Assembly (NCBI GenBank): GCA_907165275.2
Contig: OU015652.1
Location: forward strand, 13,221,001 to 13,285,000
Origin: Zygaena filipendulae
Lineage: Eukaryota > Arthropoda > Insecta > Lepidoptera > Zygaenidae
Length of the DNA: 64,000 nucleotides
Direction: 5' to 3'
Shown here: piece after piece, positions 45,691-57,000 of the stretch
Layout: the number at the start of each line of letters is the position of its first letter
Position numbering within the stretch: the stretch's first letter is position 1
The notes under the pieces: model-generated
Told to the model about the DNA's origin: nothing
Database searches by the model: none
The model's input: only the letters and a program-made list of their open reading frames with translations
Made by a program: the position numbers and the translations under genes

Positions 45691-47933
45691 TTTTTTTTAT
45701 AAGTTATAATATGTTTGTATAACTTATATGATTTTATAACTTATGTACCTACTTACATCGGGTGGCATGTATTTGGGTATAAATCACAGCAATAATAAAT
45801 ACGAAATGCATAGAATCCGAACAATCATTGCTTTTTGTTGTTCCAACCAATAAATGTCCAATTCGAGTTGTACATCGACGTAGGAACGTTAACCGCTCGA
45901 AGTGCGCGCGCGCAGTTAAAAGGATTTATTCAGTGTGTTATTGAGTCCGGCTTTTATGGTGCGTTCTGGGTGGTTTTCGATTAACTATTTGCCCTTTGGA
46001 GATGCTAGATGTGATCCTCGAACGGTTAATGACATTAATTAAGGACGTGCCAATTGGGTCTGATTGCCGAGACGAGACGGTCAAGCCTCGACGCGCGTCG
46101 ACGTTATAATTATGTTGTTTTTGTTTACTTAATTGAATTAAGATTGCTTTGGCGACTAAATACCTTGAAAACTTAAGATTGATCGTCTTGATTTAATAGG
46201 GAATAGAACTGCCATGTTGTTACGTAATATTAAACTTCATAAATAGAATGGAATACAAACATAAAGCCGTTGTTAATACGTAATACTAAAAGAATAAAGG
46301 GACGTCTCAATAAACAAATAAAACGAATGTCGGCCAGACCCTACTTCAGCGCAAAAAAATTCGGCGCACTTACATACCTCCCAAGGTCTGTTATTATACG
46401 AGATCCTTTATTCGATATCTCGATTCGATTGTTGATATTCGCAGATGTGGATCTTATTCGATTATTCATATTCACATAATGGAACGCTTTTGTATGTAGA
46501 ATAAAAAATAACATACCGCGGGGTTGTGGTATTCGAAATTTGAATGAATAATTACTATACAAGCGGCCAGTATATGAATATTATATATTTTTTTTATTTC
46601 TGTAGGTAATCGATAATTATTTTTACCTTCATCGGAATTACGACATTATAAAGCTGCATTCAAATTAACTTTCAAACTAGATTTTAATTTGTGTGATAAA
46701 TAGTTCAGTAGCTTGTGCTTATTTACTGTTATTTTTTTTGTTAATGGAATGTAGATATTGGGTTAAATACTAATTTCATGTAATAAGGAAAACAGTAATT
46801 AAAGAAAAAAACGTAAAAAATAGTGAGATAGTTAACTGCCTATGACAGCGGTCAGATTAAAACATTTGGACCTTGTTCTACTGTAACAGTAAGCTGATGC
46901 CCGCAGTTCAACCGGTTGCATTACAGAATTTCCATAGACTGAACTTAATTTTAAATTTTTTTTGAAATTTTTTAAAAATCACAGATATTCTAGTCATTAT
47001 TACTAACGAATCGAGTCAATTAAAAAAATAATCTTTACCAAGTCATACCCAACTAAAGTTTTATGCTCATATCACATGATTAAATCTAGAATAGTAATTC
47101 GAATGCATCAGCTATCGATTGCTTAGAATTCTTTCGCAACTTTAGTGTCCCACGCTATCCGTTCCTAACGACAGACGTAAAACAAACTTTAGTTGTATAG
47201 AAATAAAATGTTCGTTGCCGTAGCAACGTACTGACTATGGTCACCGATCAGTATGGTCTTGATATAGTTAGTATTTTCACCTTGCTCTAGTTAAGTGTCG
47301 GTTTGTCTGTTTGTACCCTTAGTATGAGTTCATCCTTTAAAGTAACATCAAAACCGATTTACACCAATTTTGATTGAACGACAAAAAGCTGTTTTTATAA
47401 ATTTAGTGGTTCTTTTTTTTTGAGAACGTTTTCACATCGCTGATTTTATGTATCTTGGATATTAAGTATTATATTTTGATTAATGATTAATGAAAGCGAG
47501 CAATATTTTGGTCAGATCGCTTTGCCGTGACGATAACATACCAACTCATGGTTGACCCCTCTGAGGAGAACGGTCAGTTTACAGTTGCTGGTTGCTTTTT
47601 CAATGTTTCGCGAGCATGCTATCATTTGTTTGGTGTCTGATCAATCGGACCAAACACCTGTCGGCCATTCATCATTCATACCGCACTTTATGAAACTTCG
47701 TCCGTTCATTAATTGATCAAATCGTATGTACATATAATTAATTCGTCAGATTTTAAACGCTCGTATTGCATTTACGAGCGTTAGATTAGGTTTAGTTAAC
47801 GGAGCTAAACTGTACAGAATTCGCGTCGGCATTGTATAAAATACCCAAAGTTTGTAGAAGAACGAATCGTACAAACTACCTGGGACATTAGCATTATTAT
47901 TGTTATGTCAACGATTGCAACTAAATCCAGATT
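45691..47933. other. Unassigned DNA
   Basis: No gene is recognised. A (GC)5 tract lies at 45904-45913. A weak match to the SINE-like core ('aaaccgatttacaccaattt') lies near 47352. Confidence 0.4.
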
Positions 47934-48161
47934 TCAGGGCCCTTTTTCACTATGACCATTGATATCACGGCGCGTTAAGATATCACGCTACAAAAAATTC
48001 CCTCGTAATCAAAGAAGTTTCACTCCAAAATACCAACGTTTCTTGTGGCATACAGAATAATAATTTGTAATATTTTGGCATCTAGAACGTTTGTGAATGC
48101 GTTTTTGGGACGCACGTTATGGGCAAGGAATGTTGTTGGTCATAGTGAAAAAGGGCCCTGA
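47934..48161. mobile_element. MITE with 25-bp perfect terminal inverted repeats
   Basis: The outermost 25 nt (begins tcagggccctttttcac) at 47934-47958 is repeated exactly in inverse orientation at 48137-48161. The total length is 228 nt with no meaningful frame. The cagggccc end is like hAT-type termini, but I see no 8-nt target duplication, so the superfamily is open. Confidence 0.8.
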
Positions 48162-48676
48162 TTATTAAAATATAGTACATAATAAAAACAATTCTACTCA
48201 TAGTGATGAACTGATTAGAAGATTGAAAGTTCGGCACCGAATTATTTGAAGAGAATTCTCTAATTTTGCATTGGACCTTAAAAGTAAACGTATAAAGTTG
48301 CGCAATAGATATACCTAACAAACACGGAAACTCAAGGTAGATGGTAGATACTACCTAATTAATATAGTTAAGGAACTAAATCAGTGTTAATCGTTCAAGT
48401 TATAATTAATTCTAATGTGGACCAACAAAAGAAATTATATCATAAGTGTGCAGGAAGTAATTTGAATCGAGTTTTTTTTTTTTTTTCTTTTTTGTTATGA
48501 CTCGTGCTACTTCGTACTTTTGCCGTCGGTATATTATTGTTTAATTCGTAAGTTGACAAATGACCGACTTTTTGTACAATGCCGAGAATAGAAAATAGGT
48601 TGTGGTGACTGGTGGCCCGCTCGCGCTCGCGCTCGTGTTTTGGATATCGATACCATTTGCCATCTTTTGTCTCAGT

Positions 48677-49016
48677 TCAAACCTAACCTTTTTTTTTTTT
48701 GACCCAGTGAAAATGCTTTATGCATACCACCGCCCCCGGGCCGGGGCGATGGTTATGTGGGACTCCGCCCTGATAAGGGCGACCCGCCTTGAGAAGAGCG
48801 GGAATACTACCCACTAAAAACCCTGGGGTGTTCCTCCTCCGCGCCTAGCGCCGGGGCCACGGGAATCGCTCTCGCATGCTCCGCAGCCCCGATAGCGCCA
48901 GCCCGTTGCCGGGCTCCTCCTCGAGAGGCAAGAGTGCCCCTCCGAATGATGACGATGGAACACACGACGCACCGCCATCCTCCTCCCTTCTCGGGGACCT
49001 TGTGCAAATCTAACCT
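48677..49016 (-). mobile_element. R1-like non-LTR 3' end in a CCTAACC target
   Basis: In minus orientation the body is GC-rich with 'agtgggtagtattcccgc' and 'gcggagtcccacataacc' and ends in poly(A), seen as T12 at 48689-48700 on the plus strand. It is flanked by caaacctaacc (48678-48688) and caaatctaacc (49005-49015), a target duplication with one difference. The minus frame 48807-49007 could be the tail of an ORF ending in a TAG just before the 'tgggtag' 3'UTR. Assignment to the R1 group is tentative. Confidence 0.6.
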
Positions 49017-49380
49017 AACCTGGCATGTCAGAGTGCAACGGGTGAAAATTTAAAAAACAATAATATGTCGACGACATTTCCATCAACTCTGAATCGATTT
49101 CGAGTGCAGTGCCGCCGTGTTTCAATAGCATTGATATACCTACTATAATAATTATTTATCCAAGATACACAGAAAGGCAAGATATCCATTATTAGCTTGT
49201 ACGCAGGTTTTTTTATTGGTAAAGTTTGGCGTGTCGCAGCAAACAGCAACAACGAAATTTTCTTTTAAGAGTTGTAAGAATTACAGCGTACGAACAATGA
49301 TATAATTATTATAAGTATCAGTATGGACATGCGAATTTAGATACAGCGTAGGTAAATTCTTTTTACATCAAAGGCAGAAC

Positions 49381-49640
49381 TATTTTATTTTATTTATTTA
49401 TTTATTTATTTATTTATTCTTTATTGCACAGTGTGTACAAATGGCGAACTTAATGCCTTGCGGCATTCTCTACCAGTTAACCATTGGGTAGACAGAGAGA
49501 TATAGAAGATGGGGTGTGCAAACAAAACAATAATTAATATACTTAATACTAGACACTAATAATTAATATTTATGTACTTACATGTTTATATACATATAGT
49601 ATACATTGTATACAAAGGGGGAACGCTGCCAGTATCTTCG
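49381..49640 (-). repeat. LINE 3' end with (TAAA)n tail, minus orientation
   Basis: The plus strand starts with a (ttta)n array (49384-49420), then 'ctttattgcacagtgtgtac', 'aaatggcgaacttaatgcct' and 'tgcggcattctctaccag'. Reversed, this is the 3'UTR of the family also seen at 43718, here with a tetranucleotide tail rather than poly(A). The inner boundary is uncertain. Confidence 0.6.
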
Positions 49641-49689
49641 GAACGTTGCCTAAAGGGGCTCTTTTAATAATATATTTTAGCTTTAGGTT

Positions 49690-49888
49690 AGGTTTCGGAG
49701 TTGCCGCGTAATTATTCCATACAAACTTTGCCCTCCCTTTTCACCTCCTTAGGGGTAGAATTTCTGAAAATCCTTTCATATCGGATGCCTACCTACGTCA
49801 TACAAAGAACACACCCTCCCAAGTTTCAGGTCCGTCCGTCATCCGTGAGTCAGTCATTCAGGACAAAGCATTTTATATGTGTAGATAA
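49690..49888 (+). repeat. SINE-like repeat, AT-rich subfamily
   Basis: 'ccatacaaactttgccctcc', 'cctccttaggggtagaattt', 'tctgaaaatcctttc', 'cccaagtttcaggtccgtcc', and tail 'catttatatgtgtagat'-like. It has the same plan as the other SINE-like copies (head, core, ATAT..GTAGAT end) but a different head. Confidence 0.5.
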
Positions 49889-52800
49889 TGAAAGAAAACG
49901 TGATTACCGTTATTGATCTGCGACCTGTAGCAGCCAGTCCGACATTCCGCTGGAGATTGAATGACAGACTCGTTCAGTATCCAAGAAAATTTACTTTCCT
50001 CTATAATATGTTTTCTTAATAGAACGTGTGCGATAAAAGTTATTAGTTCATCACATTATTATAATGGATGCTTTAACGAGTAGCTTTCTTTATGCAGCAT
50101 AATAAACCTTTTGGGTTTTATAATCTTCATCATCCATACATAATGATTAGATATATTATAACATTGCAGATCTTATTCTACCGTTTCCAAAACACCTGGT
50201 AATACCTAACTATATTTCTGGCAAAACAGCTATTTTTAGATTGTTGTTTGTCTACGCACGCATCATGAAGAAATATGGTATCATTGATATTGTTTATATA
50301 CTTACCTATTGTTTTTTATATCAGCTTGATTTAGGATAGTCACATTCTGTAATGGTACTAATTTGGAATGGAAGAAATAAATATAAAATAGGGTGTAGAA
50401 TGTTAAAAAGTATTTCTCTCACGACTTAAACTTGAGCGAGGGGGGGGGATGAGGTTAATGTACATTTGGCATTGGCCACGTCATTGGTCACAGCTAATGG
50501 ATGAAAATAACCCAAACATGTAACACAAATACCTAGGTACATCAATACACGGCCGTGCTCAGGATGCCGTGCTCATATACTTTTGGTACAAGAAAGAGAT
50601 CTTTCGCCAATGCCGTCTTGGATGGTTGGATACTCTTGGTTGATTACTCTAGCTTCAATATAGTGTGGTTAGGAATATGTAGTTTCGCGGGCGCAACGCT
50701 CGCTGACGTCCACTTTCGCTAAACACTCAATTGTTGATATACGATAGACAACCTTATCGCCCGAGTCACATAGCTGACGAATACTGATGTGCATCACACT
50801 TTCGGATGGCACACACAAAAAAGAACCTAAGTCTCCTGGTTATACAGTCGACAATACATTTAGGAAATGCAACTATTGTATCGCTTTCTTTCTCATAATT
50901 AGACAATTGAATGTCGCGCGTGCGTGGAATTCACCCGAGTATATTGTTTAGTGAAAATTGTTTTTTTTTTTTATAATAGCATTCGTATCAAAGCATCTCA
51001 GCATCGGTTTCAAGTGACGTCAAAACGCAGACTTGCCGGCTTACCTACTCTTGACGCAATCAAGTAAGGGTCATACTGTTGACGTAATCGTGTTAGGATC
51101 AAATCGGACTCGAATCGAAATGAGATCGAAACGGAATCAAATTTTGCTACTTTTGAAACTGTGGGACCGTGTCTCTATCGAATTTATCTGTCAAATTTCT
51201 CGATTTCAATATAGGCGTCGTGTTATTTTATTTGACTTGTCGGATGTCATCTTTAGACATTAACACGATTCCAAATACGATTTGATTTCATCTCAAAAGT
51301 ATGTACTAGAATGACATCGAGGTGAAATCAAATCGAAGTCAAATCAAAATCAAAATCAGTCTCAAATCATTATCAAGAGTAAGGCCCTTGATTAGGTTAT
51401 TGGTTAATTTGCTCTAAAATCAAGATGAAGATTGAAGATCACACGAAGACCACCAATCTTTTGGATGGTATGGGTTCTAGTACATGTTTTTTAAAAAATA
51501 ACCGGAAACAATATTTTCAAAGAATAATTTAAAGTATAAACTAAAATTCACGTAAAATAAATAAAAGAAATAATGTGTAGCCATAAATTGTTAATGAAAC
51601 AAACATCTCCTCAGCAAAATTCTGAGTTCTGGGGAAAATTTTAAGCAATTAAATTGTCATCCGTAATCATGGATAGGTACTTTGATACTCTTTCGACATG
51701 GTACCCGCTTTCTGACTAAAATAAACATAAATATGGTACATTGTAAGCTGTAATAGTTTAACAAGTATGTTTCGAGTGTAATCTCTCTATTAAAACCATC
51801 GACAATATGGCAGAGTAAATTTCTACTGAGCACTGAGCATCATTCATAAACCGATAAATATCGGACCTGCCTCTATATTATATTGCCATAAACCCATTGA
51901 ATCGTTTCCAGGAGAGTTACTCATCGTCGCGTGGGAGTTGAATAGAAAATAACCTCGAAGTTCATAATTTGAACTTTAGAAATACACGGTTAATTACTTA
52001 CTTAATTGTATTGGATGTAAAATATGTAAAATTAAACTGTAAGTTCTTTTTCGTACCTGTTGGTACCAATATCATCCCGGTACTCGGACGGGACAAGTCT
52101 ATTATATTTTAAAAGAAACACGATGTAAAGCGATGTATATTTATTTAGTTGTACAAATCCTCTAGGTATTACCTACCTGGGTACAAAACGAATCATATTA
52201 TCATTCACAAGAGCTGAAACAGAAGACTTCGCGTCGCGTTTAAAAACCAACCGTGTCCATTACAGCAAACAATATTCGTCTTGAAGCTCTGTAGGTACAG
52301 ATTTCTGTACGTACCTACCTTAATTGGCGCCGTTTGTTTTTGGCGCGGTATTTTTATTCATGAATTCCAACGTTTCACTCTTATGGAAGTTTCAAATGGT
52401 CCTTTTACGTTGGGCCGTTGAGTTTTTGCGCGCATGCGCGCTCGGCGCACGCGAGCTGTGTTAGCGCGGTCCAAAACGAGTGAGCGATTAACATTATTTC
52501 GCGTTTTGTGTACCGATATACCTACATATGTATATCTGAGAATCCACTCTCGAGGTCTTTACACTCGCCAGTTGACATCTGGATATGTGATTTCGGATTT
52601 TTTTATTTTGATGCTTCCAAGTCCCAACGAACGTACTTCCACCATGTTGGTTTTGATTCGCAATCTTGTTTTTTTTTTGGGGGTTCCTTAAATGGCTTCA
52701 TTAGTAAGTGTCCAGTATTGGAAGGGGACAGGATTTACCAAGTCTATTGTTAAATTTCAAGTATACATTAATTGCTGCCTTTTCAAGACGTCGACGAATG

Positions 52801-53108
52801 CGTAACTCTTTCTGAATAGGGCTCGGGGCGCGCCTCTGATTTATAGACGCACTCTCGCGCACCCGTACAATTTATTGGTACTAGAACCCTCGGTGAACCG
52901 GCCGCGTGGCCGCTCGCTGCGGATATTAACTGCAAATTAAAATTGTATCCTATTAACATTAGATTGTACAGCGATGATAGCTCAGGGGTCGTTCGGATTA
53001 CAGTCGCAACACGTAGGTTCAAATTGCAACAAGGAGCTTGAGCTTTCGGCGAAGGAAAACTTAGGAAACGACCATAAGCAGCACCAGGCACTTTCTTCAC
53101 GTCATCCT
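49889..53108. other. Unassigned DNA
   Basis: No gene is recognised. Noted: a G9 run near 50440, a degenerate 'aaatcaaa/aaatcgaa' tract (51080-51376), and GC-rich patches at 52425-52470 (with a 14-nt gcgcgcatgcgcgc palindrome, 52428-52441) and 52810-52920. Confidence 0.4.
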
Positions 53109-53113
53109 CATTT

Positions 53114-53348
53114 GGACGCAGATAAGCAATAACATGTTAACCCACAAAATGAAGTTATAGATTCGGAACGATTTATTGAGAGTTAGAGAACTTTTTTTAA
53201 TTATGTGTTTACCTTATTACATTGTTTAAAAATGTAACTAAATATTGAACATAAAAAATTTGACACAAAATGGCGCTATAATTTTAAAACTTTAATTTAA
53301 TCAAAATTTCTCCAGTGTGGGTTAACACACTATTGCTTATCTATGTCC
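53114..53348 (+). mobile_element. 235-bp MITE (full copy 2)
   Basis: Same ends as 29208 (ggacgcagataagcaata ... tattgcttatctatgtcc) and the same length, 235 nt. attt stands on both sides (53110-53113 and 53349-53352), again a 4-nt target duplication. Small substitutions and balanced indels distinguish the copies. Confidence 0.85.
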
Positions 53349-53659
53349 ATTTAACAACATGCCAGCTGTGGTTAAAACCTTAGTTTGTAAACCACATAAT
53401 TTGTTAAATAACATCCTAAAAGTCGTATACCACATGTGATTAACTTAAATTCAATATATAATATAATTTTTAAATATAATAGGTGTTTTTTTATTAGAAT
53501 TTATACATCTTTTGGCACGTTTGGAGCGTTATGTTTTATTTATCCAATAAGCGATGGAAATGATGCGAATGAAGTTTCATTCATATCATGTTAGTTTTTA
53601 TACATATTTCGCCCGTCAGTGACCCTATCATATTTGCAGGTCTGTGGCAGTATTTTACT

Positions 53660-53860
53660 TATAATCTAAATATCTAAAAGGCAAACCTGACTGAGTCATC
53701 TATCAACGCACAACCGAAACTACTGAACGGATTTCGCTGAAATTTGGCATACAGATAGCTGTAATGACGTAGGCATCCGCTAAGAAAGGATTTTTGGAGA
53801 TTCGAATTCCTGCGGGATATCCGAAATTTCCGCCGGTGAAACCGCGGGGCACAGCTACTT
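53660..53860 (-). repeat. SINE-like 'CCCGCGG' repeat
   Basis: Minus orientation: 'actactgaacggatttcgct', 'gaaatttggcatacagatag', and head 'cgaattcctgcgggatatcc' and 'ggtgaaaccgcggggcac' with 'agctact'. Confidence 0.75.
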
Positions 53861-54001
53861 ATAATACTCTACCTTTCCATCCCACCTTACAGTTAGTATA
53901 CTAGTGCACTCTGTAATGAACGATGTACTTATAGTTCAAATATAATGATGACAATATCAGTAGGTATACATTTTCTGATTCAAACTAGGTAATTTATTTA
54001 T

Positions 54002-54207
54002 AACTAGCTGTCCCCTGCGGTTTCATCCGCGATAATTACGGAGTTTCCGCGGGAATTTCAGGATAAACTATACCTATAAACCTTCCTCTTAAATCACTCT
54101 ATCTATTAAAAAAACCGCATCAAAATCCGTCGCGTAGTTTTTAAGACCTAAGCATACATAGGGACAGACACACAGCGGGAAGCGACTTTGTTTTATACTA
54201 TGTAGTG
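54002..54207 (+). repeat. SINE-like 'CCCGCGG' repeat
   Basis: actagctgtcccctgcggtt, 'gtttccgcgggaatttcagg', 'aaatcactctatctattaaa', 'cgacttgttttatactatgt'-like tail. It belongs with the variant at 44935. Confidence 0.75.
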
Positions 54208-54406
54208 AAGCATCACTAACAAAATATATATAGCGACATTTCTTATATATACAATCTATCAAACTTAACTTTTGCAAGTCACTTGTAATGAGCGCTGAGT
54301 ATATCATAGCAATGATAGTGATAATAACTAAATACTGTCTTATTTGCGCAGCCGCGCCCGAGACCAAATCAATTTTAATCCACAAATCGCTTATCTCCAT
54401 CCTTAA

Positions 54407-54836
54407 GCGCTTATTACACCTTGCAATTTCAAGACACCAATTTAGGGCTCTTAATCGGATACAATTTAGGGTCGGTGAGTGAGAGAGAGAGAGCTAGTAA
54501 TCACACTACACTAAATTGTACCCTAAATCGACTACTCTAGGTTACATTTTAATGTAGTGTGATCACTCGCTCTCTCTCTCTCACTCACGGACCCTAAATT
54601 GTATCCGATTTAGAGCCCTAAATTGGTACCAATTTAGGGACCAATTTAGGGTCGGTGAGTGAGAGAGAGCAAGTGATCACACTACATTAAAATGTAACCT
54701 AGAGTAGTCGATTTAGGGTACAATTTAGTGTAGTGTGATTACTCGCTCTCTCTCTCTCACTCACGGACCCTAAATTGTATCCGATTTAGAGCCCTAAATT
54801 GGTACTCTGAAATTGCAAAGTGTAATAAACGCATTA
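54407..54836. repeat. Nested giant palindrome of about 430 bp
   Basis: Two hairpin units lie head to head. Unit 1 (54436-54627, 192 nt) and unit 2 (54640-54803, 164 nt) are reverse complements of one another. Within each unit the left and right arms are also inverted repeats, 'accaatttaggg...gtgagtgagagag' against 'ctctctcactcac...ccctaaattggt'. The 40-nt unit loop is inverted between the units. Unit 2 lacks 24 nt of the left arm and two GA pairs. Outside both units another inverted pair (54411-54433, ttattacaccttgcaatttc, against 54808-54828) closes the whole. No frame is present. Confidence 0.9.
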
Positions 54837-55278
54837 TAATGCTGATCTAATAACATTCCGACGGTGGCCAGCCAGACACAGTAACGAGTGTGCCCCAACA
54901 AATGTTCGGACTATTGTGAAGTGTGAACGATCGCAATAATGGTTGTTCGCTATCTCCATTATGATCTATTGTAAGTATTAGCAAGTTTAAGGAAGTAATA
55001 CCATACTGTGCTTATCATTTTTCGACCCAAGTGCCTAATTAATTACGGAAACATGGAAAGAAAGTGTTTGCGCGATTCATCGAAATATACGTAAAAATAT
55101 CGTGAATTAAATAGTGTGAATGAGTGAATGAAAGTAAGAGTGAATGGAAAACTTGACCCCGTGTGATTGGAAAATCAGGCATCTTAGTGTTTACAGTTAA
55201 GATATACAGTACAGATTTTTACAGTATAGATATTCTACAGCGCATTCTACAAATAAATGAAATTACCTATAGACAATA

Positions 55279-55600
55279 GGCTAGTTTCCGGGGTATGAAA
55301 ATAAAAATTCTATTTAGTCCGTCAGTTAGATAAATAATAAAAAAATAATAGACACGTATTTTTTTGCTTTTTCAAATTATGGAAAAAAATACTAAGATAG
55401 AACGCATTAAAATTTAGGAGTGGGGCTCTTGACGTCATAACGTGCTATAAACTGTAGCACAGCGTGACGTCACGCGACATTTCGATTTAATGTATTTCCG
55501 TTATGTTTTCATTACGTAAAAACTTCAAAGGTACGTATCCAATATTTTTTATTAATCTACAAGACGGACTAAAAACTAAAATTTCGTTGACAAGCCAATT
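55279..55600 (+). mobile_element. Long-TIR element with TGACGTCA palindromes (copy 4, diverged)
   Basis: It matches the family at 10701 across the body ('agtccgtcagttagat', 'acacgtatttttttgctttt', 'cattacgtaaaaac', 'acaagacggactaaaa') but both ends are worn ('ccggggtatgaaaa', 'cgttgacaagcc'). TGACGTCA occurs at 55430-55437 and 55465-55472. It is the oldest-looking of the four. Confidence 0.75.
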
Positions 55601-56679
55601 GATGATTATCGAATTTTTTTGAATTTGGATATTTAATATCCGTTTTTGGCACATTATTCATTTTATCTCGCATATAAGAATAGGATAGAATTTTCTGATA
55701 GAAATTTGTTTTTAAATTTTTTTTTAATTTAGTTAGGGCAACAAAAAATGTAGGCTACTAAGCGTTGTGAGAACTTCTTCCTACATCCTTATGCATTAAC
55801 GAACAAAACGCATCATCGCAAGTTATTTCTTGAAAGGATATACTTGATCATAGATTATATATATTTTTACATTCTGTACCTACTCAAATTTACCGTAATT
55901 TTTTTAACGGCTGTGTAAAATGGTTCAATGTAAGCTTCCAATTTTTGTGCATATATTAATACTACAAATATTAACAGTGCTTCATTATCAATATCCAGTT
56001 GAAACATAATGGAAGGACAAGTAGAAATGTTAGATTTGCCCGTACATATATACATTTAATGTTTCATACACATTTCTATAACATTACTAAGTACCACGTG
56101 AAAGTTCGATCGTTACATCGTCAATATACCAGATACCCTGCTTGTCGAGTTTCACAGCATCATTACTGTCAAGTGTGTTGTCGAGGTCAAATCTCATTAC
56201 TCGCAAGTAGGAGGGTCAATTGCCAATGGAATGATTGAATTAGTTACTCCTAGCGCTGTGTTCAATGTTATTAAAACAGTTTTAGAATGCCAATTAAATT
56301 ATGGATGGTTCGTGGCCTTGTGTACATTTTTAAAGTGTACTTAAAAATATTGTTAGTAGAGCAATTAATATATAAAGTGAGGTTAGAACAATTACGTAGG
56401 ATGTAAGAGTTTTGATCTGAATGTCTATATTCAAGGTGATCTTTTTTCTTGGCACTTATCTTCTGTCGTAGATTTATTATTCTGGCAATTTTTTATACTA
56501 TGCCTTTATTATTTTTAAGTTCATGGTTTGTTTTTTTTTTCACCACCGCTCTATTTTCTACTTAAACTAAACATCCGTCCACTGATAACAATCAACAGTA
56601 TCCGCATATTAACCATACACGTTGTATTGTATCTATGTAATATCTGTATAAATTTTTTTAATTACCTTGAATTATTATT
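55601..56679. other. Unassigned AT-rich DNA
   Basis: I see nothing convincing. The frames at 55867-56055 and 55999-56238 lie on opposite strands and have no recognisable features. Confidence 0.45.
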
Positions 56680-56760
56680 ATATATAATAATAATAATAAT
56701 AAACTCTTTATTGAACACCACTTAAAAATAAACAATTACAAAAACAATTATATATTTTAT
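56680..56760 (-). repeat. LINE 3' tail with (TTA)n, minus orientation
   Basis: The plus strand reads a (taa)n array (56686-56701) followed by 'actctttattgaacaccact'. In reverse this is ...gttcaataaagagt(tta)n, a LINE 3' end with a trinucleotide tail like that of the RTE element at 10.65 kb. Confidence 0.45.
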
Positions 56761-56842
56761 TTATATATAATTTTATTTTCGAATTTTAACGCTGTGTTAC
56801 TGCACCACCTACCTCTTTTACAATTAATACGATATTTCTATA

Positions 56843-57000
56843 CTCCACCTGGTAGCCTGGAAGAGATCGCTTTATAGCGATAAGGCCGCCCTTTGGAGCC
56901 ACTTAATACTTTATGTTTGAATGGTTTTTTTTTTAAGTTATTGTACTGATTGTGGTATTCAATAAAGTGTTTTTCATTCATTCATTCATTCATTCAGTAT
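56843..57000 (+). repeat. Non-LTR element 3' end (GGAAGAGATCGC family), copy 2
   Basis: 'cctggaagagatcgctttat', 'agcgataaggccgcccttt', then 'gtattcaataaagtgttttt' and a (cattc)n tail at about 56978-56996. The motif order is the same as at 8260-8410 and it is better preserved. Confidence 0.65.

Noticed and set aside
48807..49007. 66-codon minus frame as an independent gene
   Set aside because: It lies within the retroposon bounded by a target duplication, so at most it is the end of a retrotransposon ORF.
50437..50450. G9 run as a G-quadruplex
   Set aside because: A single G tract cannot form an intramolecular quadruplex, and no further G tracts are nearby.
51080..51376. Degenerate aaatcaaa/aaatcgaa tract as a satellite
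   Set aside because: No constant period is visible, and the inverted match aatcgtgtta at its ends is only 10 nt, so chance cannot be excluded.
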